Counted from the first letter of the stretch, positions 51,201 to 63,751 are shown. The stretch is DNA of 64,000 nt from Spinacia oleracea (GCF_020520425.1 NC_079490.1:186001-250000); one strand, 5' to 3'. Program-made: numbers and translations. Notes: a model not told the origin generated them from the letters alone.

Positions 51201-54200
51201 ATCTGCTGAAATTACCTATTTGACCTTGTAGGAAATTTCTTTTTGTTGGTACGGTATTATCTATCTTTTTAGATATCTTTTATCATAGAATCATAATTGG
51301 TAGAAGTTATTCTTTAGATTTTTGTGTTGACCTTTCATTCCCCAAAACACTACAACCTCCATATGCTGTGCTGTGGTCCTTGCCGAAGAGGGGCATCCCT
51401 TGGATGTTATGACATGCTTTACTTCCCTGGAAATGAATTGACAAAATGAAAAAAATCCACATTTTCACTGCAACTGAAGAATTTGGAAAGTAATCGTGAG
51501 ATTATTGTTTACAATTTTCTTTTGAAAACCTTATCTTGTTATTTTGTATAAAAGTTAGAGGAACATTCGTAGCAACTAAAATTTCAGTACACTGAATGGT
51601 TCTTAAACACATTTACGGCTAGTATGGTTAATTAATGATATTAACAAATTTTGCGGCGATACGGCGTGATTTTAAATCACAGCTTATGAATTTCCATTAA
51701 GGGAAAGGCTGGTTCAGAATCCGTTACAGAACGCCCTTAACACGACAAAACAACCTTTAATTTATTCCAGTTGTTTTACGTAAAAGTCAGTAGTGGATTG
51801 TACACCCCATCCCCCCCAGGAAGTAGACATGATGACACTGATACTTTATTTTTAGTCTTGATTTGGCTTGGTAGTAACAAGATGTTGCTTTTCCAGGGCA
51901 TTGCTTTTCTTGTTTGTGTAGCGGTTTTTGTTGGATCAGTGATATCTCTCGGTGTTATAGTGTCTTTCAAGCCATTAGATGAATTGTCTTATAACGGATG
52001 GAACGCTGATGGAAAAATCTATGCATCTCCTTATGCGTCCCCTATTTATCTTGGCTGGGCAATGGCTTCTGGAATTGCTCTACTGGTCACGGGTGTGCTG
52101 CCAGTGATATCTTGGTTTGCAACTTATCGGTTCTCTGTCTTCTCTGGAGTTTGTTTGGTTTTGTTTTCTGGTAAGTATGACTGCTATATTCATTGGCTGC
52201 GCAATGGCATCTGATTTTGGGTCTAGCATTGTGATGTCATTTATTTACAATTTACCCTTCCTGGTGTAGTTGTCCTTGTGGCATTTTGTGGTGTGTCATA
52301 TGCGGAGATAACAAATTCAAGGATTGATCACATTCCGACAAATGGCGATTTTCTTGCTGCTTTGCTTCCCTTGTTGTGTATTCCTGCAATTTTATCGTTG
52401 TGTACTGGTTTGCACAAATGGTGAGCCGAAACTTAACGTTATTGGTCTTTTCTTTTTATCTGTGAAGTTGTCGGGGGGATACTGTATTATGGTCCATTTA
52501 CACTCTTGCAGGAAGGATGATGAGTGGAGACTCTCTTGCAGCGTCTATGTCTTTATTACCATTGGTCTTCTTCTGTTGCTCTGTGCTATATCAGCTGTCA
52601 TAGTTATTGTCCAGCCATGGACGGTAAGTTGGATCCTCTTCATAGTTTTGCTACTACCTTTGAGGATGGTAGAAGAAAAATTCAATAAGGGGGGCGGGAC
52701 TGCGGGATGAAAAGGTTTGTTTAAGTTTAAATACTCTGAAACAATCAAATGACATCAGTTCTGTATTGCTGTTGCACAGGTAGGGGTGGCATTTCTTTTG
52801 GTTCTTGTATTAATCGTGCTGGCTATTGGTGCCATCCACCTCTGGGCTTCAAATAATTTCTATTTGACCCGGGCACAAATGTTTTTCGTCTGTTTTCTTG
52901 CATTTCTTTTAGCTGTGGCAGCATTTTTGGTCGGACGGTTTGAAGGTGAGATAATTTCATTTTACTTTCTTGTTTGCTTTGTGATTGTTTGCAGGATGTT
53001 GTTTATTTAAGTGATTGTGCTCAATAGGTTAATAATTTGTTTCCCCTTGTTTTCAGCCAAACCCTTTGTAGGAGCATCTGTTGGCTATTTTTCCTTCTTG
53101 TTCCTCCTTGCGGGTAGAGCATTGACAGTAAGCTGTTTTCCTTATAATATCCAAGTCTCTGAACTTCTTCTATATTCCCTTTGTTTTCTTCGTTTGTAAG
53201 TCCTTTGTTTCTCATTTTTATTTATTTTATTTCTGTAGGTTCTTCTTTCACCTCCAATTGTTGTCTATTCTCCAAGGGTGCTTCCTGTGTATGTATATGA
53301 TGCTCATGCAGATTGTGGGAAAAATGTCAGGTTCGTCCTATCTCCCGTGGTTTATTGTTTACCCATTTAGTTTGCTCTTTTTGGTAAATAATGCGATTTG
53401 CTGAGTATATTGTTTGTCACTTCCTTGACAGTGGTGCTTTTCTGATGCTTTACGGTATTGCTCTAGCAACAGAGGGATGGGGTGTCGTTGCCAGTCTTAA
53501 TATATATCCACCATTTGTTGGTGCTGCCGTCTCAGCAGTTACACTTGTTGTTTCCTTCGGATTTGCCGTCTCACGCCCCTGTTTAACTCTTGAGGTATGG
53601 CATGAGTTTAGTCGATACTTCCTCCATATTTTAGTTGCACCTATTGAGTTTCAGATTTGCCAGTGCACGACTTTGACCAATAGCATCTTCAATTATGTAA
53701 AAGTTGATATTTTGAAGATAAATAGTGAAATGATTCTAATGAAATCCCACATCGGCTATGTATTCTCGTATGAATAATCAAATATATGTGAGTGGTGAAA
53801 AAGTCAACATGTCACAACTGAAAAAAATGAGGAAATACTTCTTTTGTGAAGGGTATTGCTTAGAAATTTGATTGTAGTTTAACAATTATTTACTACCTCC
53901 GTTCCTGAAAGTTCTTTACGCCTTTGAATATGTGTCCAAAGTATGAAAACGTTGACCGTAAATTCTCACTATTATATACATCAAAACGTTACCATGTAAG
54001 ATCATGTTAGATTGGTCTCGATATGTATTTTCGGAATATCAACTTTTGATTATATTGGAGTCCGTGCAAATAGTAAGAGTATATGAACTTTAAGGAACGG
54101 AGGTAGTATATCAGTAGCTATCTAAGCATTCCTTTTGTGGTCACTGATAGTACACAAACTGCTGTATGTGCATATGAGTTCAAATTACTCGTGTAATGGT

Positions 54201-57200
54201 TGTATTTTTGGTATTGTGTCTGATTAGCTTATTTGTTGGGCATGTCCCATGCGTATTTCATGAGCAGATGATGGAGGATGCTGTTCATTTCCTGAGCAAG
54301 GAAACTATTGTTCAGGCAATTGCACGATCTGCGACAAAGGTATGTATGTCAATCATTGGACTGATAAATAGGAACGTTTGACAATGATATTATACGTTCA
54401 GTAAACTCAAAGATACACTGAGCCTGTTTCAGCATCATTTATGGGCCTCAGGACATAATGTTTATTTGTGCAAAGTTTATGGATATAGTTGTATCATACA
54501 AGAGCTCTTTGTTTTCTCTACTGGGCTTGCAAATTTTACTTTATATGTGTAAGCTTTGTGATTGATTACTAGTGTTAATATTTTGTTGTCCAAAGTCCAA
54601 ACCTGATCCTATAAGAGAAGAAATGGTTTGAAATGTATGTCGGCTTTGTTGAAAGCACACTTTGTGGTTTATAAAGGCGTCAGTTGATTAATGAGATTGA
54701 ATATAGAACATAAAATTGCAGTACCTTTGCCTATGATAATATGGATTTAGTTCCTTGTTGCAATCATCTTGTTAGATATGCATTTTTATTTTTTTCAAAA
54801 GCTGTTTTTAAATCTTGCCATTTTCAACTTGGTTGCGAGATGAATTCCCACTGTAAATTATGTGACCCATGTCATTTTAAAATTGGGTTTGCAGACTCGA
54901 AATGCTATTTCAGGAACATACTCAGCTCCTCAAAGGTCTGCAAGTTCAGCTGCACTCTTAGTTGGTGATCCCACTATTATACGCGATAGGGCTGGTAATT
55001 TTGTGCTTCCGAGGGCGGATGTCATGAAGTTGAGAGATCGTTTGAGAAATGAAGAATTGGCTGCGGGTTCCTTTTTAGCCAGATTCAAAAATTGTCTAAG
55101 TCTCCAGTGTGAATCTACTGGTGATATGGGGCTGAGGGAGTTGTGTGCTAATGCCCGTATTCTGGCTTTAGAAGAAGCAATTGATACTGAATGGGTGTGT
55201 ATGTGGGATAAGTTTGGTGGTTATCTTCTTCTTTTGCTCGGTTTAACTGCAAAGGCAGAGAGGGTACAGGTAAAAGGCATTTGTTTCCTGTTTGGAGTCA
55301 CCATTAGTTGCTTCCTCTCTGCTATAGTGGGTTTTAATTGTTCAGAGTCTGACATTTGATTTGTTATAGGATGAAGTGCGCTTGCGACTTTTTCTTGCTA
55401 GTGTTGGATGTTCTGATTTGAGTGCCAAGAAAATAAAAAAATGGATGCCAGAAGATCGAAGACAGTTCGAACTTATTCAAGAGAGGTGGGTCGTGATAAC
55501 TAGGAATTTTTTCAAAAATATTCTTTGTTATTCGTTGGCTTTTGCTTTTCTGACTATGCTGTAATTACTCTAGCTATCTGAGAGAAAAGGAAATGGAAGA
55601 AGAAGTCTTTATACAGAGACGTGAAGAAGAGGGGCGTGGCAAGGAGAGGAGGAAGGCCCTTTTGGAGAAGGAAGAGCGCAAATGGAAGGAGATAGAGGCT
55701 TCTCTTCTATCTTCTATCCCTGGTGCTGGAAGCCGGGACGCTGCTGCAATGGCTGCTGCAGTACGTGCCGTTGGTGGCGACTCTGTTCTAGATGATTCCT
55801 TTGCGCGGGATAGGGTTTCAAATATTGCACATCGCATACGTGCAGCTCAATTAGCACGCAGGGCGCTCCAGGTGATTTTTGGTTTCATGCACCTTTTACC
55901 TCTTACAAGCAACTTATTGTTTTGTTGGCCGTGCTTAAATGATGTCATTGTTAAAATTGAATCTTTGAAGATGTCGTAGTTGCCACCAACTCTTGAAGTG
56001 AGGAATGTTTGTTCTACTAAACTTCCCGCTTGACATTCTTGTCTTTAATCTGACGAGTTAGTGCGTTTGGAAATTTACTTGCTATTGGCAGACTGGAGTT
56101 CCTGATGCTGTCTGTGTTCTTGATGACGAGCCTAGAGCAAGTGGCAGACATTGTGGACACGTGGATCCAAGTGTGTGCCAGAGTCAGAAGGTTACCTTAT
56201 CGGTTGTGGTGATGATACAACCAGATTCTGGACCAGTTTGCCTATTAGGTACTGAATTTCGGAAGAAATTTTGCTGGGAATTCTTGGTGGCAGGTTCTGA
56301 ACAAGGTCTTGAAGCTGGTCAAGTTGGTCTTAGGTTAATAACAAAAGGTGACAGACAAACAGCCGAAGCAAAAGAATGGAGCATTAGCGGGACATGTATT
56401 GCAGATGGAAGGTTTGTCTACCAAATTTTGCTGTTTCAGGAAGAATTATTGGCATTGATGCTTACACTTAGTCTCGCACCTGCAAGCATATGTATGTATG
56501 CATGCATTTTTTAATGCTGCGTGTGACTCTTTGATTTTGCTTGTATTAGAATGTAATGAATGTCTGATATGTGTTGCAGACCATTAGATGACCTAGGTTG
56601 TCAGGGCATGGTTTATATCATTATGTGAGGAAAAGTGAGTTAGATAGGTTCTAGATGCAGAACTAAAAAAACATAAAACAAGCTTCCACTTTGTGCATAT
56701 TTTCTTCAAGCGGGTCATACAGTAATAGTCTTATTTTGAAGAGAGCCCAATGTGCGTCTAGGCAAGGCGCTGATGCGGGAGCGTTGGGCTAATTGATTGT
56801 TAAGTCTCAATTGGTTAATATTTGGATTTGGTTTAGTTATTACAAGAAAAGGTTTTGATGGTTATATTTTGTGTGCTTATTTTAATTACATTAGGATTTA
56901 TTTTATATACTTTGTAGTAATTGTTATTGTTATAATTTTTTTTTTGGCAATTTACTGTTATTGTCATCGTTTATTTAGTTGGAATAGTCAAGAATGTTGT
57001 TAGGTTCTTCTATTTGTGCTTGCTTATTTTTTCGAGTGTTCTCGACACTTGAGCGATCACTTAAACCCTTTTTCTTGTTCCTTGCACGTTCCACGACCCT
57101 CTAAGACTTTTTTTAGGGATTTATTCGTCTTGTTGTTGGATATACTCATACCCATAGCGCATCCAGGGGCTAAGAAAACCTCTTCTGACAAAGCAGACAC

Positions 57201-60200
57201 AGCAATCGATAACTGGGATGTGCGCCTTTTGTCACCTCTGGAAGGCTGCTTTTATGATGATATGCGGTTAAAATAGTATCTATATAATTCCTCTGTTTTT
57301 TTACGTGCAATGCTTTTGACTTTTGCACCATTAACATCCCCTACTTTAAGTGTCTTTAATAATTTTATACATATGGAAAAATATATTCATGTGTGGTCTT
57401 ATTAGATTCGTCTCAACGAATATTTTCAAAATAGCAAACAAGCAATTTTGGTAATTGTTGGTAATTAAATTAGAAATATCGGGTGATTGAAATAAAATGC
57501 ATTGGCAAGTGTGAAAAGAGAAACATACCATTTATTTTGTTAATCTTATCTGTACTACTATTTAATAACAAGAAAGTTTGCAATTGATCTAGAGTGCTAC
57601 GTGTTCCGCAAAGATATTTTATTTGGGGGCCTATTCTTTCCTTCTCTCTTTTCTAGTGAATCGTTGCAGGTATTGCCTTCCAATTACAGTTTACATTTTC
57701 TTCCAATTTCATGCCCTTCCCATCTCCAAGTTCATATCCTTTCACCTCAAATAATTTCATGCCCCTTACACTATATAACCATATCATTAATTTCATTCTC
57801 CTCTAAATTATTTTTCATACTCAATTTGCAATTCAGAGTGATTGGTTCCTTATTTATTAATTGCATTTTTTTGTTTGTATTTTTAGTATAAACAGGTTAT
57901 TTGAGGATGCAATTTAATATACTCTTTTTCACAGATGATGATATTAATAACAAGTCACTTTTAAAAAGAAGACCGTGCCGTCTTACAGATTTAAAACTAG
58001 TTATATCTATATCTGGTCCTTGTGGATATATCCACATAAATGAAGGGTAGAAAAGGAAATCACAAATTCATAATTATCAATGGGTTTAAATATTGGTGTA
58101 TGCAAACGTCTTGGGACGTTTCTTTATGTTGAAATTTTCTAAATTGGATTATACGGACTAAGCAAAATTTATTTCAACATCTTATTAGTTGTGAAATAGT
58201 AAGTCTGTCTGTTGACTGAGATGAAACGTCCCAGTTCTCCCTGAAATATCCTCTTTGCAATCTCAGGGGTGAGGTAGAGTATTTTTTGACTCACTTACCC
58301 ATCACCTCGTCTAGAAGTTAATCATGAGCAGTACTGGCCTTTTTGCTTTTTCCCTCCTTGGCAAGTAATGTCAACATATGAGTCAAATGTTATTTCTTCT
58401 AGGGATGGAGCTTTATGTACACGTTAGTTACAGACTTAAATTTACTTAATCAGTAAGTAGTTGAGACATTCAATGTGGAAATAATCAAAACAATTAAGGT
58501 ATCTGTAGACCGTAGTTACATTGAGGTAGCATAAAACTTATACCCAGCATGTCATACTGCTGCTCTCTTCTCTAAGCACTTTCCCATGTTTACTGTTGTT
58601 TTGTGATCTTTATGATAATCTCTCTAATGAAGACTGACTTTTTATTAGCAACTGTATCATCCCTTTTATTTCATACCTAGGTGGCATTTGGTAACAATGA
58701 CGATTGATGCTGACCTTGGTGAAGTAACTTGCTTTGTTGATGGTGGTTATGATGGCTATCTGAATGAGTTACAACTTCAAGTACAGAATGGTATTTGGGA
58801 ACAAGGAACAGAAGTCTGGATTGGTGTTAGACCGCCCACTGGAGTGGACACATTTGGTAGGTCCGATAGTGAAGGAACTGAATCCAAAATGCAAGTAATG
58901 GATGTTTTTCTGTGGGGAAGGTGCTTGAGTGAAGATGAGATTTCTTCTCTTCATGGAAATTTGGGTGTACCTAACTATAATATGGTTGATCATCTCGACG
59001 ACAATTGGCAATGGGCAGATTCCCCATTGAGGGTATGTTTTATATGCCTTACGCTCGTATTTTCTAGACTCAACTATAGTGTTAAACATTGATATTTGTC
59101 CAGCTGTTATGCTTTGGCTTTATATAATAAAAAAAATATTGGGTCCAAAATGAAGTGTGAAATGTTAGTACCTTTTTGTGCTATTTTATGAAGAGAGGGA
59201 GTTTAACATGCTCATTAAGGGTGAGTTTCCAAGTATTTTAGCAACTCAGACTCAGCTACTACTGTCGTATATGTTCAGGTGCTGTCTTGCTGGGTCTTTG
59301 GCTATTTTACAGAAAAACATTCTAGTTCAATATGAGGTGTTATTTGTTCGTATCCTTGTTGGAGTGTCAAGTGTGCTACCTCCAGAGACTGACTAACAAG
59401 GCTTCTTGGGTTTAGTTACCAAGTTCTTGAGTCTTCCACTATATTTATGGCTAGATATAGGATGTAGTTAACTAATGAAAAGGTTATCTGTGTGATTTGT
59501 GCAGGTTGATGAGTGGGATAGTGATCCTGCAGACGTGGATCTGTATGACAGAGACGATGTTGATTTTGATGGACAATATTCTAGTGGGAGAAAAAGGAGA
59601 TCTGGACGCGAGAGTGTAATGCTTGATGTGGATTCGTTCTCTAGAAAATCGAGGAGACCAAAGATGGAAACAGAGAAGGAGGTAAATCAGAGGATGCTGT
59701 CAGTTGAAATGGCTGTTAAAGAGGCTGTTGCTGCCAGAGGTGAAAAACATTTTACTGACCAAGAATTTCCCCCAAACAACCAATCATTGTTTGTGGATCC
59801 AGAAAAACCCCCTCCTAAGTTGCAGGTAAATGCGAAGAAATGCTTAATTGCTATTTGATGCACCTTGTTAGTAATATGGCTAACCAGCACCTTCTCCACT
59901 AGGTTGTTTCCGAATGGATGAGGCCAAAGGAAATAGTGAAAGAAATTCGAGAGGATACTTTTCCATGCTTATTTTCTGGTCAGGCAAATCCTTCTGATGT
60001 TTGCCAGGTTTGATTCTGCCTCCTTCCGGTTTTCTTTGTTATATATGTCAACTTGTTGTCTTGGATCCTTACATGAGTGGTTTGGATATTCAGGGGCACC
60101 TAGGCGATTGTTGGTTTTTAAGTGCTGTTGCTGTTCTGGCTGAGGTCTCTCGGATATCTGAAGTAATTATCACACCAGAATATAATGAGGAAGGAATTTA

Positions 60201-63009
60201 CACTGTTCGCTTCTGTATTCAGGTAATTAGTTATAAACACAACAACATTCTTTTTATTACTCCCTCCGTTTTTTTTTTGGGTACCCAATTACTAGTCTCT
60301 TGTTTCTAGAAGAGGTGGGTGGGTGTAAGAAAAAAATGGAGAAAGTAAAAGAGGTAGTCAAATAACAGTTATTAGTGTCATAGTGTGTGGGTGTAAGGGA
60401 GAGTGTGGGTAAAGTAGGAGAGAGATGATGGGAAGGTGTAATTATTGAACGGAAAAGAGGTAAGATGGTAAAATATGTTAAAAAATACAATAAAGTAAAA
60501 GTGAGTAGAACAAAAAAAAAAACACACTCAGTTTTGGAAAGTGGGTACATAAAAAAATAAACAATGGGAGCATATGTTTTTATCAAAAGTTTTATGCTTA
60601 ATTTTCAACTTATTTGGAGGCACATTCCGTGCTTAGGAATTACAAGTTACAAATACCCATTATCTGTTTGTAATCAATGGAAGCTGTTTGTACTCATACA
60701 CATTCCATTCTGTTATGCATTATATTTATAATAATGTGCTAACCTACTTTGTTGTAATTCACAATTTAGAAACATTTGTAGCATGGAGAAGGTGATATAC
60801 CTTTTCTACCGTTAGGGGCGGAAAGCTAGAATAGAGATCCCTTAGTGAGCTTAGAGTGTGTCCTAAAATTTGAGATTAGGGTTTATAGATTTTGGTAGAT
60901 TGGCGACTTGGCGTGTAGGAAATTTTATTTTGGAAATCAATTACGCGTTTATATGCATTCTGCGAATGTGCATACTTCAAAACTTTAGGGTTTTACTACT
61001 TTACTGTGTGTTAAGTCGAAGTGAAGGGTATCTGATGAACTTGGCTAAAGTTAAGGGGAAAATATTCTTATCTTATTCCTATTGCCTTGATTTGGTTGGA
61101 TTTCTGGTTAGCCTCTTTGGTACTTTTCATAAAGTAATGTCTTGTTTTGAAAGAAAACTACTACCAGAAAAGGTAGGCAAATAGAGCATTTGCACATTTT
61201 CATTAATCTAAATTACTGTAAAATTTCTTTCAAAAAATGCTAATTATGGATTCAATGACAGATGTAGTTGTAATTCCATGTTTCTTTTATTTGGAATAAT
61301 ATTTTCTGCGCTGGTTGATTATAAATGCAAACTGTAAACTTTGTGCTATTGTAGGACTGTGCTCATCTTGATGAGAGAAAGGTGGAAAGGACACCTTTTA
61401 CCAGATGTCTCATAATTAATATGACGTGTCATAATACTGCAGAGAAACTTGATCAGAAGGCTTAATTATATAACTTGAAAGTGCATAATCTCTTTTAAAT
61501 TTCTTCTGAAATCTACCAGTTTTGTATTTTCTTATCATTGTTTGATCAAGGTTTAGAGCTTTGTGTTTCCATAAAATGTTCGATTGGACTTTGCAGACTT
61601 AAAGTATCCAATTTTGTGATCTTTAGGGTGAATGGGTGCCTGTTATTGTTGATGATTGGATTCCATGTGAAGCACCTGGAAAACCGGCATTTGCTACAAG
61701 TCGCAAGGGAAATGAACTTTGGGTGTCGGTGTTGGAGAAGGCATATGCCAAGTTGCATGGTTCCTACGAGGCATTAGAAGGCGGGCTTGTACAAGATGCT
61801 CTAGTAGACCTCACCGGGGGTGCTGGTGAAGAAATTGACATGAGAAGTGCACAGGCACAGATTGATCTTGCAAGTGGGAGATTATGGTCCCAATTACTGC
61901 GCTTTAAACAGGAAGGCTTTTTACTAGGCGCTGGGAGCCCATCTGGTACTGACGTGCATGTTTCTTCTAGTGGCATTGTACAGGGACATGCTTACTCAAT
62001 ATTGCAGGTTATTGTTTTCTGCCCACATGTCTGAGAATTTTTCCTCATATTATCTTTTATTTTGCACTGAAGCTCATGAAGCTAATTGTAGTATAGTAGG
62101 TCACATTTGTTACCTTGGATACTTTAGGTGATAATTAATTCTTAACAATGCAGATTAGAGAGGTAGATAATCACAAGCTCGTTCAGATTCGCAATCCATG
62201 GGCAAATGAGGTTGAGTGGAATGGACCGTGGTCGGATTCATCGCCAGAGTGGACGGATAGAATGAAGCATAAGCTCAAGCATGTTCCACAGGTTTTTACG
62301 CTTCTGTTATGTGTGGTTATTTTACTTAATACTCATTAGAGTTTAGGGCTTCTTTTGTTACTTTCCTGAGCTTCTAAATTTGAACAGGCCAAAGAAGGTA
62401 TATTCTGGATGTCTTGGCAAGACTTTCAGATACATTTTCGGTCTATATATGTCTGCCGCGTTTACCCTCCAGAAATGCGCTATTCTCTCCATGGACAATG
62501 GCGAGGATACACTGCTGGTGGTTGTCAAGATTATGATTCGTGGCATCAAAATCCCCAGTTCCGCTTGAGGGCGGTTGGAGCAGATGCTTCAGTTCCAATA
62601 CACGTCTTTATCACTCTAACTCAGGTATGGAGAACAATTTACTTTTCCTGAGAAAAAGTGCATTATAAAAGTCTGACAATGTTTTTGTTGTTGTTATTGT
62701 CAGGGTGTGAGTTTCTCTCGTACCGCCACTGGTTTTAGGAATTATCAATCCAGTCATAATTCAACAATGTTTTATACAGGAATGAGAATTCTGAAAACTC
62801 GTGGGCGACGGGCAGCTTATAATATATACTTGCATGAATCCGTTGGTGGGACTGATTATGTAAATTCCCGAGAGATATCATGTGAAATGGTTTTGGAAGC
62901 AGATCCAAAAGGTTATACTATAGTGCCTACGACCATTGCCCCTGGAGAAGAAGCACCATTTGTTCTCTCTGTTTTTACGAAAGCATCAATAGTGCTTGAA
63001 CCTTTATAG
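37579..63009 (+). CDS. DEK1: DEK1 phytocalpain, membrane-anchored cysteine protease (30 exons, 2157 aa)
   Basis: Single plant calpain controlling epidermal and aleurone identity. Exons: 37579-37703, 37784-38034, 39826-40008, 40116-40251, 40584-40714, 40819-40933, 41017-42037, 42116-42226, 44260-44318, 50826-50988, 51897-52170, 52270-52420, 52512-52623, 52780-52945, 53057-53127, 53239-53330, 53432-53594, 54268-54339, 54895-55269, 55370-55485, 55574-55871, 56092-56411, 58681-59032, 59505-59825, 59903-60007, 60094-60222, 61627-62007, 62154-62291, 62388-62624, 62704-63009. They total 6474 nt, all in phase, matching the ~2150-residue family length. Residues 1 to about 1108 are multi-pass membrane segments, interrupted by a Ser-rich loop (about 330-600, exon 7). 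A cytosolic arm follows, with a Glu/Arg/Lys-rich helix (about 1300-1345) and a laminin-G-like domain (about 1400-1620), then the protease core and C2-like domain. The intron after exon 4 uses a GC donor. Repeats make the gene unusually long. Confidence 0.97.
38880..39393 (+). pseudogene. LINE 3' tail in DEK1 intron 2
   Basis: The plus strand reads [18 protein letters not shown] followed by [13 protein letters not shown] and a stop. This is the end of a plant LINE reverse-transcriptase protein. The sequence closes with 'gccgaccccaaatcatttt' 'gggaccaaggctttgttg' and a TTG repeat, the usual 3' terminus of these elements. A (TA)n tract lies at 39196-39224. The rest of intron 2 (38035-38879 and 39394-39825) shows nothing recognisable. 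Confidence 0.85.
42866..43183. mobile_element. MITE with TA target duplication in DEK1 intron 8
   Basis: Ends GACCTGATCA (42869-42878) and TGATCAGGTC (43171-43180) are exact inverted repeats flanked by TA on each side. The interior is rich in GACCCG-type words (gacccgttttc, gacccggcct, gacccgaccca) in both orientations. Confidence 0.7.
43500..44250. other. End of DEK1 intron 8, unassigned
   Basis: The sequence from about 43590 to 44050 differs in base composition from its AT-rich surroundings and may be a retroelement fragment, but no terminal repeat, coding motif or second copy was found in this window. Confidence 0.3.
45331..47218. repeat. Tandem duplication unit A inside the Helitron
   Basis: Near-identical to 47219-49007 at an offset of 1888-1889 bases. 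Differences are few, such as 'gtggatacatgtgg' variants and small indels. Unit A ends with an extra 114-bp direct repeat (about 47000-47113 and 47114-47222) that unit B has only once. Confidence 0.93.
46536..46642 (+). mobile_element. tRNA-derived SINE (copy in unit A)
   Basis: A 107-base element with a tRNA-like head: box A-like TAGCTTAGTTGGTTAGAGC and box B-like GGGATTGATTCTCATCCC. It has a short body ending cattta-cacac and a poly(A) tail. It is flanked by a perfect 17-base duplication ACATATTATAATGGTTT (46519-46535 and 46643-46659). Confidence 0.85.
47219..49007. repeat. Tandem duplication unit B inside the Helitron
   Basis: Second copy of the 1.89-kb unit. It carries the same short open frames and the same SINE. 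The Helitron continues beyond it to the hairpin end at 49198. Confidence 0.93.
48425..48533 (+). mobile_element. tRNA-derived SINE (copy in unit B)
   Basis: Same SINE with the same 17-base flanking duplication (48408-48424 and 48534-48550). Box A here is the more canonical TAGCTCAGTTGGTTAGAGC. Because both insertions share the target site, this is one insertion later copied by the tandem duplication. Confidence 0.85.
49207..49420. mobile_element. Degenerate relative of the Stowaway-like MITE family
   Basis: It contains the family core 'tgagattttgttagattc' 'gtctcgatatgtattttt' and the phrase 'tgcattggcaagcgtgaa', but the CTCCCTCCG-type ends are not recognisable. It directly follows the Helitron. 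Confidence 0.45.
50167..50429. mobile_element. Stowaway-like MITE with ~33-bp near-perfect terminal repeats
   Basis: The left end TACTTCCTCCGTCTTTTAAT continues 'actcgcaacgttt' and is matched exactly in reverse complement at 50397-50429. TA flanks both ends. The core 'gacgaatctaacaaaatccc' is the complement of the family core phrase. It is the best-preserved, hence probably youngest, MITE of the window. Confidence 0.92.
53616..53837. mobile_element. Stowaway-like MITE in DEK1 intron 17, close to the splice donor
   Basis: Left end TA-CTTCCTCCATATTTTAG, right end ATGAGGAAA-TA, with the subterminal phrase 'gttgcacctattgagtttc' mirrored imperfectly. It starts 21 bases after the end of exon 17 (53594). 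Confidence 0.7.
53891..54108. mobile_element. Stowaway-like MITE, second in DEK1 intron 17
   Basis: Left end TACTACCTCCGTTCCTGAAA and right end TTAAGGAACGGAGGTAGTA pair well. The family core 'gatcatgttagattggtc' 'tcgatatgtattttcgg' is inside. Confidence 0.88.
56412..58680. other. DEK1 intron 22 (2.3 kb), mostly unassigned
   Basis: At 57285-57540 a degenerate Stowaway-like segment is suggested by 'cctctgtttttttacgtgca' and the core phrase 'gtggtcttattagattcgtc', with poorly conserved ends. I recognise nothing in the remainder, including the short open frame at 57016-57276. Confidence 0.45.
60094..62291 (+). other. DEK1: DEK1 exons 26-28: calpain catalytic triad
   Basis: Exon 26 (60094-60222) opens with [20 protein letters not shown], where Cys1767 is the nucleophile. 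Exon 27 (61627-62007) ends [14 protein letters not shown] with the catalytic His1925. Exon 28 (62154-62291) has [16 protein letters not shown] with Asn1945. All three residues of the calpain triad are therefore present. The residue after Gly in the first motif is His, where the Arabidopsis protein, from memory, has Arg; animal calpains also vary there. Exons 29-30 add the C2-like domain, ending [11 protein letters not shown]. Confidence 0.95.
60258..60574. mobile_element. Stowaway-like MITE in DEK1 intron 26
   Basis: It starts TA-CTCCCTCCGTTTTTT with subterminal 'gggtacccaattacta' and ends 'agtgggtac...aacaatgggag-cata', a diverged counterpart. The rest of intron 26 (60575-61626) shows nothing recognisable. 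Confidence 0.65.
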
Positions 63010-63700
63010 CATCTTATCAAATGGTTTTGTGCTGCCATGTTTATCCATGGTTGGCCTCTGAGCTTCTAGCTGAGCTGTGACAAAGGTGACCCTGGCCCAG
63101 GAACGCTGAGCGGGCTGGGCTTGGCTGGGCTGTTCAATTGAATTGGCAAGGCAGTGAGGATACACATGGTATTGCTGCTTGTGACCTTTTACTCTGATCA
63201 TATGCACCCTGTAATTGTCTATTGTCTCTGAGCTGAATAACGTCTTTCCATTGACAAATCCAGGATAAGTCATTGTGCTTCGCATCGACATGTTATTCTG
63301 CTTCTATCAGCTAATTAAGATGTCTAATTTGGATAAGAAGGTAAATGATCAGCCAATGCCAAGATGTCTGTGGCTTGTTCATACTTCCAAGTTGCTGCTG
63401 TGGGCTGTAGCTAGCACAGCACAGGGGTCGTTGTTGGAGAAATTCTATGTACATTATTTCTTGTAAATGAAGCTGAGTTTAAGAGTAAATAGAAAGGCTA
63501 GTGTAATTGTAAGTAGATGTAGTCTGTCAATTCATTGTTCATACGGAGTAGTCAATAGTCAGCTACAATCCTTAATGCTAATTTGTTGTCCATACCCAAT
63601 GTACAAATTTCATTCTTTTATGGTTAATATAATCTCATTTTGCTGAGTGTGAGCCCTTTCTATGTTTGTAGGTGGTCATTAATTATTTACTTTATAATTT
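63010..63700 (+). other. 3' flank of DEK1
   Basis: Sequence after the TAG at 63007-63009 is likely to be 3' untranslated region for several hundred bases. It holds a small 'gggctgggcttggctgggct' repeat. The polyadenylation site could not be fixed; AATATAAT-type words occur near 63620-63640. Confidence 0.4.
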
Positions 63701-63751
63701 TGGCATGATTGCCTCCAGTGGTCATTTACTCTGTTTTGGGTATATCGCCAA

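Noticed and set aside
53011..53215. Open frames that run from DEK1 exons into introns
   Set aside because: Splice sites, phase and the conserved protein sequence place the exon ends clearly. The extensions are intron read-through.
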